This document shows, in pieces, positions 10,872 to 19,721 of a stretch of DNA of 44,964 bases. Both the position numbers and the translations under genes were made by a program. Under the pieces are notes generated by a model. It was given only the letters and a program-made list of their open reading frames with translations, was not told where the DNA came from and searched no databases. Positions within the stretch are counted from its first letter, which is position 1. Every line of letters starts with the position of its first letter. Origin of the DNA: a virus; the IMG/VR virus record IMGVR_UViG_3300021956_000020, positions 1-44,964 of that record; one strand, written 5' to 3'.

Positions 10872-12529
10872 TACTTTTTGCCACCTGACATTATCTTCAC
10901 GAGTGCGTTAGCTTTATTTGAAACTTGACCCGGTTGTTGACCTACATGAAAACCATTTGGTCCAATCGGGATAACACTACCATCACTCAATCTAAATACG
11001 GCACTTCCTGCTGTTGTGCCACCTCCCGGCGCAGGTGCTGGACCCGGTGCTGGATAAGGAGACGGCGGATATGGATATGGATAAGGTGCTGGTGCTCCAC
11101 CACCCGGCATAACTATAACAGGTGCTTGTTGCTGTTGTGGGTAACCTTGATACCCATAACTTTGCATCGGAGATGTGCTACCAAACATAGACATATCAAT
11201 ATCAACATCACCTAGCCCAATACTGTCCATAGATTGCCTAAAACTATTGTAATCAATACCACCAGAAGCAGCCCTACGTAAAGTTGCAACTTCACCTTCA
11301 AGGAAATTAATAGCCTCTTGAGCAGCTCGTCGTTCGTTAGGTTTACCTTCAGTTGTAGCCTTTGCTAATGTTTCTTTAGCATTAAGTAATGATGCCTCAG
11401 CACGTTCAACATTAGCTGCTGCAGTAGCCTGAATCTTGCGATTGAAGTCAGCCATCCTAAATGATGTATTGATACCTAACTTACGCTTTGCATCTTCTCT
11501 TGCTAACTCAGCTAGGTCCCTACGAAGAGCAAGCCCAGCGTAACGAATACCAAGACTCTCCTTAGCAATTTTTGCCCTTAGTTGGTCGTTACTAATCTTA
11601 GCGAAAACCTGTTGCGTTTTGAGTTTCATCTCCTCAGGGCGCATTTTTATCTTGGAATCAATATCTTTAATAGCCGCCTCAGTACGGTCAATATCAGCGT
11701 ATATCTTCTTGACCTTAGCACCCTCAATACCTGAAGGCATATATTCAGCAGTAATATCTTTAGCAGGTGTGACGTAAGACTTCATCAACTTACCGTCTTG
11801 CTCAGTAAGTCGTACAGTCTGACCAGTCTGTGGGTCTACAAAAGTACTACCTGCACCAAGACCTTTAGCACGTAATGCTTCAGGTTCCATAACAGCAGTA
11901 AGTGGAGACGCTGTTTCAGTACCCTTACCTACAACGGACTTGTATCCAGGGAGGAACTTGTCAATAATCTGTTGTGAAGCACCGATTGCAGATAGTGCAT
12001 CACGTCCACGTTGCACCAAAAATCCTTTAGACTCAGCATCAGGGGTAAGTTCAGCCTCTTTACGATATCCCTCTGCCATTTTAATCAACTGAGAAATATC
12101 CATAGATGGCTTCGGCAACATACCTGACTGAATTGATGAAGGCTTCATCAACTTAGTGACATCACCAAATCTAGTTGACAACTCCTGAGACATCTCAGGG
12201 TCAGCCGTCATAGACTTTAGGTATGCTTCGTTCTCAGTACGTCTGCGGTTACGTGAAGCAAGGATAGCCTGTCGGCTACCTTCATCCATACCGGGTTGCA
12301 TTAAAGACTTTAGAGTTGCATCCTCATCAGCAGCATCTAGTTCAGCAACACGTCTAGCCTCTTTGAACTTAGTGTCAAGTTCCATACCACGTTGCTTACG
12401 CTCTGTAAGTTTGAACTGTTCGCCAGCTAACTTGAACTGCTCTTCAGCACGTTTAGCAGCACGTTGCTGTTCAACAAATTGATTACCCTGCTGGAAGCCT
12501 TGTAGTAAACCTGTTAGATTAATAGCCAT
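10871..12529 (-). CDS. Putative internal virion protein, coiled coil with Pro/Tyr-rich tail region
   Basis: 552 aa, not assigned to a named family. Residues 20-130 are charged and Gln/Glu-rich with heptad-like spacing, and about 270-400 form a second long Ala/Glu/Arg-rich helical stretch. Residues about 450-510 are low complexity (repeated PYP and PAPG units) followed by a short C-terminal domain containing SDGSVIPIGPNGFHV. The start codon overlaps nothing upstream (5-base gap) and the stop overlaps the start of the giant protein by one base. Position between the nozzle and the polyvalent protein matches internal core or ejection proteins of podoviruses. That role is inferred from position and composition only. 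Confidence 0.65.
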   Translation of the reverse strand: MAINLTGLLQGFQQGNQFVEQQRAAKRAEEQFKLAGEQFKLTERKQRGMELDTKFKEARRVAELDAADEDATLKSLMQPGMDEGSRQAILASRNRRRTENEAYLKSMTADPEMSQELSTRFGDVTKLMKPSSIQSGMLPKPSMDISQLIKMAEGYRKEAELTPDAESKGFLVQRGRDALSAIGASQQIIDKFLPGYKSVVGKGTETASPLTAVMEPEALRAKGLGAGSTFVDPQTGQTVRLTEQDGKLMKSYVTPAKDITAEYMPSGIEGAKVKKIYADIDRTEAAIKDIDSKIKMRPEEMKLKTQQVFAKISNDQLRAKIAKESLGIRYAGLALRRDLAELAREDAKRKLGINTSFRMADFNRKIQATAAANVERAEASLLNAKETLAKATTEGKPNERRAAQEAINFLEGEVATLRRAASGGIDYNSFRQSMDSIGLGDVDIDMSMFGSTSPMQSYGYQGYPQQQQAPVIVMPGGGAPAPYPYPYPPSPYPAPGPAPAPGGGTTAGSAVFRLSDGSVIPIGPNGFHVGQQPGQVSNKANALVKIMSGGKK

Positions 12530-12534
12530 AGTTT

Positions 12535-13989
12535 TTATCCATAGAATGAACGAGCAAGCGTTGTGCCGCCAAGATTCCCAGTTTCACCTTGACGCAGAAT
12601 AGCATTCTCACTCATAGGTTGACCAATATATTCAGGGTTATTGCGAGCATACATCTTCATATATCTACCAGTACGTGGGTCAAGATATGCAACCAACGCA
12701 AGCCCATTGCCAAGGTCTTTACTAATACGCTTAGATGGAGACTTTTCTATCTCTTGCATAGTTGCAATATCAGTTACTTGAGTAAGTCCTCCACCTAATG
12801 CTTGAGGTTGTGCTGAACCAAATGCGCCGCGAAGTACTGCTGGCACATTAAAGGCATTACCAAAAGCATCACCTAAAGGGGTTGCACCTTCTCCTATTGA
12901 ACGCTCAAGAGCAGCTAAATCTCTTGCATCCTGGAAAATGTTTCCACTACGACCAACTATTGGAGCATTACTTAATAATGCATCATATTGTGCTTTTTCA
13001 TCAGCCAAAATCTCTGCTGCAATTTGGTCAGATGAAGGCGTGTCAGTTGGCATAACGTCAGTCGCACCAGTCTTCTGACCCCTACGCTTTATCCTGTCTA
13101 ACTCAGGTGAAAGCAAAGCAAGTACGCTACCAATATTCTCCATCTCTTGTTGACGGTTAGCCCTAGCAATAGCCTCTTCCTGCATACGTTGTTGACGCTC
13201 AAGGTTAGCTTGATTCAACGCCATTTGAGATGCTTGCAAGTTTATACCTTGACCAGCCTGTAGTTCAGCCGCCGCTTGTGCGTCTCGATTAGCAAGAATA
13301 TTGAATGCCGCTTGCAACATCTCAGGACGTTGCTGTAACTGCTGTTGAGTAATGGCATTATTCAACGCAGCAGAACGCTCATTCTGAGCAGCTAGGTTAG
13401 CCTGTTCTACACCAGCCTGAATACCACCACCTACACCACGTGCAGCCAAGTTCTGCGCCATAGCAGATTCAGATGCAGCACCAATCTGTCTATTACGGGC
13501 TTCACCAGCACCATAGATAGGAGCCAATTGGCGGCTGGATAAACCCTGTTGCAACATATCAAGAAGGTCACTTTGTACCTTCTCATACTGAGGACGAATC
13601 TGTTGACGTTGCTCCATAGCATCACGCATCTGTTGTGACGCTAGGTTGCGCTGACTTTCAATAGCATTAGCATTAATTGCTTGAGCAGCTAGTTTAGATT
13701 CATCATAAACAGGTTTACGTGGATTCATCATCCTATTGAAATTGATGCCACCTGTAATATCGTTGAAAGTTTTGATTGCACCATAAGCAGGCACAGCAGT
13801 ACGTAAGTATGTATCAGCACCACTAGCCAAAGCACCACCAACATCTCCCTTGAGTGCCTTCTGCCCAGCGTCCATATAACCCATAGTGTTTGAGAATCCA
13901 CTAAGGTTATTGACATCCTGCGCCCACTTAGGGTTTTGCTTTGACATTCGACCAAACCAAGCGAATGGATTTGCTGAATTACTTGCCAT
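12535..13989 (-). CDS. Putative internal virion protein, helical Gln/Ala-rich
   Basis: 484 aa. Residues about 95-300 are almost entirely helical, rich in Gln, Ala, Asn and Arg (QQMRDAMEQRQQ, LNNAITQQQLQQ, EAIARANRQQEM). The C-terminal third is more mixed and ends in a compact segment with YLDPRTGRYMKMYARNNPEY. This resembles small internal virion or injection proteins next to tail genes in podoviruses. The start shares one base with the stop of the 43-aa gene upstream (TAATG), so it is translationally coupled. No catalytic motif is visible. Confidence 0.65.
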   Translation of the reverse strand: MASNSANPFAWFGRMSKQNPKWAQDVNNLSGFSNTMGYMDAGQKALKGDVGGALASGADTYLRTAVPAYGAIKTFNDITGGINFNRMMNPRKPVYDESKLAAQAINANAIESQRNLASQQMRDAMEQRQQIRPQYEKVQSDLLDMLQQGLSSRQLAPIYGAGEARNRQIGAASESAMAQNLAARGVGGGIQAGVEQANLAAQNERSAALNNAITQQQLQQRPEMLQAAFNILANRDAQAAAELQAGQGINLQASQMALNQANLERQQRMQEEAIARANRQQEMENIGSVLALLSPELDRIKRRGQKTGATDVMPTDTPSSDQIAAEILADEKAQYDALLSNAPIVGRSGNIFQDARDLAALERSIGEGATPLGDAFGNAFNVPAVLRGAFGSAQPQALGGGLTQVTDIATMQEIEKSPSKRISKDLGNGLALVAYLDPRTGRYMKMYARNNPEYIGQPMSENAILRQGETGNLGGTTLARSFYG

Positions 13990-14120
13990 TAATTTGTACC
14001 ATCATTCGCTTCTTTAGTAATGCGAATCCTTCGTTCAATCTCTTCCTGCATTATACATATAAGGCGCATTAGGTCATCTACTGATAACTCTTTGACCACA
14101 TCTTCAAACTCTTCATACAT
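13989..14120 (-). CDS. Small acidic helical protein (43 aa)
   Basis: A 43-aa reading frame filling the gap between two structural genes. It begins MYEEFEDVVKEL and ends ITKEANDGTN, predicted to be one or two amphipathic helices. AGGT lies about 8 nt before the ATG, and the TAA overlaps the next ATG by one base. Both are typical of this operon and argue that it is translated. Function unknown; perhaps a small chaperone or assembly factor for the neighbouring internal proteins. Confidence 0.65.
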   Translation of the reverse strand: MYEEFEDVVKELSVDDLMRLICIMQEEIERRIRITKEANDGTN

Positions 14121-14130
14121 ACATCTATAC

Positions 14131-14589
14131 CTAAGAGAAACTTAGTACTTGCCATCCAGGGCTAGTTCCACTAACACCATCCGTACAAGCAATAAACGAA
14201 CAACAAGTATGAGTATTCTTTAATACAGTAAAGTGAGCAGGTCTCCACAACGTATCACCCGTCTGCACTGCAATACTAACTTCATTAGAACCACTGTCAA
14301 CTTTAGCTAACCAAACAATACGACCTATACAAGAGTTAGCCGGTGGCAACGTAACTGCAATATTGTTACTCGTACAATCACACCTTAAAACATAAGGTGC
14401 GTTGTCTAAAGTAATCGTCGCATCCGTAGTTGTAGTAATTGTTATCTCAGCAGCAACAGCCTTAGGTCTTTCGTTGTATTTACTGAAGTCACCTTCAATA
14501 ACAACGACACTAGAACCCGGCAATATCTGTACAGCAGGTACACCTTGGTCACCCGGAGGTGTAACTGGAGCAGGTGTTGGAATACTCAT
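14131..14589 (-). CDS. Small beta-rich virion protein, probably fibre/knob
   Basis: 152 aa. After a Pro-rich N-terminus (residues 1-25) the sequence is mostly beta-type. The segment TITLDNAPYVLRCDCTSN and IAVTLPPANSCIGRIVWL looks like the small beta-sandwich found at the ends of phage fibre or appendage proteins. WQVLSFS closes the chain. It overlaps the nozzle stop by one base. Fibre or knob is the best guess from the fold-like pattern and neighbours; no receptor can be named. Confidence 0.5.
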   Translation of the reverse strand: MSIPTPAPVTPPGDQGVPAVQILPGSSVVVIEGDFSKYNERPKAVAAEITITTTTDATITLDNAPYVLRCDCTSNNIAVTLPPANSCIGRIVWLAKVDSGSNEVSIAVQTGDTLWRPAHFTVLKNTHTCCSFIACTDGVSGTSPGWQVLSFS

Positions 14590-17500
14590 TATCTATGCCT
14601 CTGGATTCCACTCTCAACCATATGGATGTGAACTGCATATAACCTAAATGGATAATCTAATTCAGTGCCAGACAACCCAATCTGGAAATTGACACCAATA
14701 ACATCCCTGTTTAATCCTCTTATAGCCCTAGATGAGTTACCCGTAATAGTGTAATCACCAGTTGTCTGTATACCAACTTCATTCTGAACAACCCAACTAA
14801 CCGTTGAACCACCAGTCGTATCACCAATAGCGTGTAAGTCTATCTGGCTAGGACGATTCTTAGAGTAATACGAAACACCATCGGAGTATGCTTGACCAAA
14901 AGCCCTAGTAAATACTTCCCAATCAATCTCACCTAGCAAACAGAACTCAGGGACTGTTCCACCAGTAAACGCATATGCGGGACCACCAACAGCGGTACTC
15001 AGTTGCACACTGTTATTCGTAACCGCCTTCACATACATCGTTGCGTCTACAGCAAGACCGCCACCAGCCTTTACAATAGTGACTGGGTCGTTGACCACAA
15101 GTCCCGTAGTGTTTGTAGTACCAGAGAATGACAGAGTGCTGGTTCCTGAACCACTTGTTGGCTTATACCTATACAGGCTGTCGTAGAACTTATTCAGTAT
15201 GTATATCTGACCATCATATCCACCAACATAAAGGATACTACTATCATTTGTTGTATCTATAGACACACCACCAGTCATTACAGATGGCGCACTAAACGAA
15301 ACCCATCCTGAATAACGTGTATCCCACACATATGCCTGAACATTCTTACGGTAGTCATCGGTATCAGTTTTATACGCTCTAGGTGCAAACAAGAATAACT
15401 TCTTGTCATGCATCGTCATAAATGACTTAGCGTACTGTTCAGCAGTAATGAAGTTATTGCTATCAATCTGAACTCTATAACTACTAATGGACATCAACCC
15501 ATCTAAGGCTACAGACTTAGGAACAACTTGAGTGCCAGCAAATTGGACAACACCATTCGTATTCAAATACCAAGGTTGACCAAGTACATTAGCCAAACCT
15601 CTAGGCGCAAGTAAACCAATACCAGGTTCACGCAAGAATGCCTGTACCGAATAGTTACTAGGGTCAAAACCTGTAACAGGATAAACGGTATTCTCTCGGA
15701 AGACGAGGAGTACAGCTGTCGTACTGTTGTTACGTGACATCATATCGCCGTGGTACGACAACATATTCACGATGTACTCTTTGTCATCTTTCGAGGAGAC
15801 ATCAAACGAAGCACCCTTTATAGCAACTTTAGGGTCAGTCAATAACGGTACATGAGTAGTATTGATTGTGTATTCGTTGTCTGCATCAAACTGCCACGAT
15901 GTCCACAACGTATTATTTTTAGATACCCATAACCGATTCTGGTGAACAGAGATAGCAGTAGCACCAGTCGGGAAGTTATCCTGACCAGACTCATACACAT
16001 CGCCCTGAGAACCCTTTGGACCATCATCTAGGACAGCAGATTCAGCGACATTATCAATAAGCGTAATGCCACCAGTCGTACTAAGTAAAGTTAGGTTTGA
16101 ACCGTTTATACTATTGTCACTTAATTTCAAAGAGCCAATACACCGATACAACCCATCAGTAAATGCAGTACTAGACCTATAAATAATCAGGTGTGTATAA
16201 CCAGTACCAGTAAGTGTTTCGTTACCGGGGTTCAGCATAATCTGATTAGCACTAAGTGCTTCACTAGCAGTTATCTGTTCACTAGCACCAGACAACTCAC
16301 TTTCAAATCCCTTTGTATAAACAGTTGATGCGCCTGTTCCAGTACCGGGTACATAAGGTGCAGACGAACCATCTTCTGGATACCATCTTGAAAATCTATA
16401 GGTATATTTGATATCAGCAGACAAGTTGCCATTTACAACTATGTCTCCGATATACATAAAGTCTTCACCATCAACTAAGTCTTGAATGTCAGTCTCACAA
16501 CGGAGGTACATCTGACGTACAGCACTAATACGGGAGTCAGTAAAACCTCTTACACTCCACGTCATATAGCCATTCTTCTCATCAATAGTGCCGTAACCAC
16601 CCCACTCGATGGCAGCACCACTCTGCTGTAAACCTATTCTAAGATTAGGTGCAATAGCCCGAATCTTCTCAGGTAATTGCATACGCATACTAACGCTGTC
16701 GTACTTACTCCAGTCTTTTGCGGTGGCAAAAGAAAACTTGACAGCACAACCTTTGAGGAGTCCTGCGTACCCAGCAACATTAGTATTGTTTTGGTAAACC
16801 TTTACCTTGACTAATCCAGTAATAGGGTCAGCAGCATCAGTACTATCAGTATTGAGTCGTGGGCTTACAGCGTGTAGGTTTACGTTGGTTACATAGACAC
16901 CTTTCTGACTACCATCCTTTGCGTTGATATTCTGTATCAATATCTGGAATGATGTAATCTGGTCTCTAAATGGACGGAAGTCACATAATAGATTAGCCTT
17001 TATCCAGTCAGTACCAGACCTAGCAATAGGTGGCGCAACAATAGCAGATGCATATGCACCCTGAATAGCAACGCCATTCTTATAAGCTTGTAGAGATACC
17101 TTTATGGATTGACCTGTGACACTATTCTGAGTGTCTACGTTAATCGCCCATAAACTGACTAAGTATAAACCTGCACCTTGAACAGTATGGTAACTATTAC
17201 TGCCAGTAGCGGTAAACGTGTAAGCAGCACCACCCTGAGACACAATAGATACCGTAAAAGTATTAGCCGTTGGTACAGTCAACACCCACGCTGGAGTATT
17301 AGCAGGAATACCTGTAGTACCCATAAAGATTATCTTCTGACCAACTTTGAGGTTATGACTTGTACTTGTTACTGTAGTCGTAGACGCAACAGTACAACTG
17401 ATAGCAGTCGTACTATCATTTTGGTTAGTAAAGTTTAACTGCTCATCTGGTACGTTGATGTACTGCAACGTATGTGTACCACTTCCAGCACTACCAGCAG

Positions 17501-18575
17501 TAATGGCAGTACCACCTACAGAAGCAGATACTTGTATGATTGATGCTGTCGGAGTCCCTACAACAAAGTATGTCGTATTGATAGCAAAGTTAGTAGGTAA
17601 TGCACCCGCTGTAGAAAACTGTACTGGTGTACCGACAGCAGGTATAGGGTTAAACGTACCACCTATGTCAGCACTACCATTAGTGAATGTGACCGCTGTA
17701 CTCGTATATGGAATATTCTGGTAGATGCCATCATCAGTACCAGCAATCTCAATCATACGAGTTGCACCCTGACCTAGAGGAGACACAATCTCAGCGGTTA
17801 CACCAGATGGGAAGTTACCAGCAGCAACAGTAAGTGGAATAGCCTTACGTTGTGGGTCGCCTGAATACTTCAACCAAGCAGCTGCTGACGTTGGCATAGC
17901 ACCCGTACTACCAGCAGTAAAGTTCCAGTCAGAGATAAGTGTAGTAATCCCACCTGTCCTAAGGATTGGACCAACAGCACTATCAATAAACGTATGCTTG
18001 TTAGTAGAAGGCACACCATACTCAACAAACGCATATGCCCTAGCAGACGGCTTCAGATTAGGGAATCCACTAATAGTAGGAATAATCTCGATGGTTGAGC
18101 CATCCGTACGGAACAAGCCAATAGGTGATTCAGTCCCGTCTGACTTACGCCCTGGAACACCATACACATACTTGCCATAAGCAACCATACGAACATTAGG
18201 GCTATACAAAGTATCGAAAGCACTACTACTAGTAAGGTTCGTATATGTATTGGTAGTCGTATTGAATAGGCGAACATCACCAGCAGATGTATATACAAAG
18301 TTACTTGTAACACCAGCAGAGTTCTTAATAGGAACCATCTCGTAAACGCCGTTAGCGTCACTGCCAGCACCATTCAACTCAGTTGGCTGTAGTAGCCCCT
18401 GCCAGCCATTACGTAGCACAAGGGAACCACCATCAAGTTGCATATTACTGATGGTCTCAGCATAGCCAGTATCAAGCTTGTTAGGGTCGTTGTACGTGTC
18501 AATACCACGCCATATTTTGTCACCAACGACAAATGGCTGGGCTGAATCAGTAACCATACGTGTTGTATCTGCCAT
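14589..18575 (-). CDS. Tail nozzle / tubular protein B-like beta-propeller
   Basis: 1328 aa from the ATG at 18575, preceded by AGGGTG 7 nt upstream; the ATG shares a base with the upstream TGA. An upstream TTG at 18578 is less likely. The N-terminus (WRGIDTYNDP, LDTGYAETISNMQLDGGSLVLRNG) and the block near residues 1000-1060 (PGIGLLAPRGLANVLG then YLNTNGVVQFAG) follow the T7 gp12-type nozzle pattern. Inserted beta-sandwich-like segments at about 220-480 and 480-700 make it longer than the roughly 800-aa T7 protein. It probably forms the distal tube of the short tail through which DNA exits. Family call good; function of the insertions unknown. Confidence 0.7.
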   Translation of the reverse strand: MADTTRMVTDSAQPFVVGDKIWRGIDTYNDPNKLDTGYAETISNMQLDGGSLVLRNGWQGLLQPTELNGAGSDANGVYEMVPIKNSAGVTSNFVYTSAGDVRLFNTTTNTYTNLTSSSAFDTLYSPNVRMVAYGKYVYGVPGRKSDGTESPIGLFRTDGSTIEIIPTISGFPNLKPSARAYAFVEYGVPSTNKHTFIDSAVGPILRTGGITTLISDWNFTAGSTGAMPTSAAAWLKYSGDPQRKAIPLTVAAGNFPSGVTAEIVSPLGQGATRMIEIAGTDDGIYQNIPYTSTAVTFTNGSADIGGTFNPIPAVGTPVQFSTAGALPTNFAINTTYFVVGTPTASIIQVSASVGGTAITAGSAGSGTHTLQYINVPDEQLNFTNQNDSTTAISCTVASTTTVTSTSHNLKVGQKIIFMGTTGIPANTPAWVLTVPTANTFTVSIVSQGGAAYTFTATGSNSYHTVQGAGLYLVSLWAINVDTQNSVTGQSIKVSLQAYKNGVAIQGAYASAIVAPPIARSGTDWIKANLLCDFRPFRDQITSFQILIQNINAKDGSQKGVYVTNVNLHAVSPRLNTDSTDAADPITGLVKVKVYQNNTNVAGYAGLLKGCAVKFSFATAKDWSKYDSVSMRMQLPEKIRAIAPNLRIGLQQSGAAIEWGGYGTIDEKNGYMTWSVRGFTDSRISAVRQMYLRCETDIQDLVDGEDFMYIGDIVVNGNLSADIKYTYRFSRWYPEDGSSAPYVPGTGTGASTVYTKGFESELSGASEQITASEALSANQIMLNPGNETLTGTGYTHLIIYRSSTAFTDGLYRCIGSLKLSDNSINGSNLTLLSTTGGITLIDNVAESAVLDDGPKGSQGDVYESGQDNFPTGATAISVHQNRLWVSKNNTLWTSWQFDADNEYTINTTHVPLLTDPKVAIKGASFDVSSKDDKEYIVNMLSYHGDMMSRNNSTTAVLLVFRENTVYPVTGFDPSNYSVQAFLREPGIGLLAPRGLANVLGQPWYLNTNGVVQFAGTQVVPKSVALDGLMSISSYRVQIDSNNFITAEQYAKSFMTMHDKKLFLFAPRAYKTDTDDYRKNVQAYVWDTRYSGWVSFSAPSVMTGGVSIDTTNDSSILYVGGYDGQIYILNKFYDSLYRYKPTSGSGTSTLSFSGTTNTTGLVVNDPVTIVKAGGGLAVDATMYVKAVTNNSVQLSTAVGGPAYAFTGGTVPEFCLLGEIDWEVFTRAFGQAYSDGVSYYSKNRPSQIDLHAIGDTTGGSTVSWVVQNEVGIQTTGDYTITGNSSRAIRGLNRDVIGVNFQIGLSGTELDYPFRLYAVHIHMVESGIQRHR

Positions 18576-19318
18576 CAATCACACCCTCTGCGCTTCCAGC
18601 TATTTGTTTTTGTACCATCATGCTTAGTGCCTGATATGCCATTAGCATAACGCAACATTAATGGACCAAGTGGGAATTGAAAACCTATAGAACCATACGT
18701 ATGGAAACCATTATCACCACGCCGTATCCACGTCTGTTCAGTTGTAGCCGGTACAAATACGCTACCAGCAGCCAACCTGAATATAGGTATGAATACACCA
18801 CTACGGAATGAACCAGCAGGTAAATCATCTACTGGGTCAAACACATATTCAGGGCATTCACAAACAGTGTAACCTATATCTAGGTCAACACTTGCACTTG
18901 CTGACAACGAGATGCTTGCATCAACGACTCCACCAACAATAGGGTCAGTAGTAACGCCAGCCTGACCATTCAACGCTAATGCAAAATTAATTACTGGTGT
19001 ACTTGTTACACCAACATTACCACTCAAAGTCAGCGACTGAACAAACCTAACTTGAGTCGTAGTGGTCGTCGTAGTACTAAGCGATATCGTCCTTATTTGT
19101 ACAGGAGTCTCTGAAACAGATGATTGACCAGATAAAGAGACAACCTGAAATACAGGAAGGATAACTGTTGTCTGACCAGATAAAGACAGGCTTGGAGGTA
19201 CGACAGAAGGAGGGTCAATCGTAATAACCGCACCGCCACCTCCACCTTGACCGAAGTCAGTAATAACAACTGGTGGAACAGCGGCAGGTGGTAGACCACC
19301 CTCTTCTTGTGTAGGCAT
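18575..19318 (-). CDS. Beta-rich structural protein with Ser/Thr repeats
   Basis: 247 aa. After a Pro/Gly-rich N-terminus the protein has four to five loose repeats around SLSGQ/TLSGN/ALNGQ/SLSAS (residues about 44-150), each a short beta-strand unit. The C-terminal domain contains ASVDLDIGYTVCECPEY and ends near RYANGISGTKHDGTK. It lies between the tail-fibre-like gene and the nozzle with one-base overlap. Probably a minor tail or appendage protein. I do not recognise the family. Confidence 0.55.
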   Translation of the reverse strand: MPTQEEGGLPPAAVPPVVITDFGQGGGGGAVITIDPPSVVPPSLSLSGQTTVILPVFQVVSLSGQSSVSETPVQIRTISLSTTTTTTTQVRFVQSLTLSGNVGVTSTPVINFALALNGQAGVTTDPIVGGVVDASISLSASASVDLDIGYTVCECPEYVFDPVDDLPAGSFRSGVFIPIFRLAAGSVFVPATTEQTWIRRGDNGFHTYGSIGFQFPLGPLMLRYANGISGTKHDGTKTNSWKRRGCD

Positions 19319-19321
19319 CTA

Positions 19322-19711
19322 CTAATCCATAGATATCGTAATGCCACCAATATTGAACTGGAGGGATTGACCTGAAGTTACAGTGACAGCACTATCAAAA
19401 TTACCATAAAGCAAACAAGTACCAGATGAAGCAGCAGTATAAAAGCCCACACCATAAACAGTAGTACTACCCCAACCTGAGTTAGTAAATGTAATAGCAC
19501 CTGTATTAGTGACAGAACTTCCACCTGATGAACTCCCGAATGCAATAGCCTGACGGGAACTGCCACTCATCTCAGTCTGAGACGAGTCTGAACCAGCTGC
19601 ACTCAAGATGCCAACATAGGTAACCTGACCAGCTGTATAGGATGTTCCATTCAATATAAGATTCAATAACGCACTCTCAAGAGTGTTCGTCATAGCAGTA
19701 GTAGTAGGCAT
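19322..19711 (-). CDS. Small tail fibre-like protein (beta-sandwich)
   Basis: 129 aa. The pattern TYVGILSA, then SSRQAIAFG, AITFTNSGWG, VYGVGFYTAASSG, LLYGNFDSAVTVTSGQ and a final hydrophobic strand matches a common phage family annotated as tail fibre or minor tail protein (consensus: viability-type strand, S-R-Q, then G-x-G-x-Y and a final G-x-L strand). The whole protein corresponds to that domain, so it appears complete. It probably decorates the tail or capsid. Role in adsorption is inferred from the family and from the adjacent tail-spike genes. Confidence 0.6.
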   Translation of the reverse strand: MPTTTAMTNTLESALLNLILNGTSYTAGQVTYVGILSAAGSDSSQTEMSGSSRQAIAFGSSSGGSSVTNTGAITFTNSGWGSTTVYGVGFYTAASSGTCLLYGNFDSAVTVTSGQSLQFNIGGITISMD

Positions 19712-19721
19712 CTCTTATTCC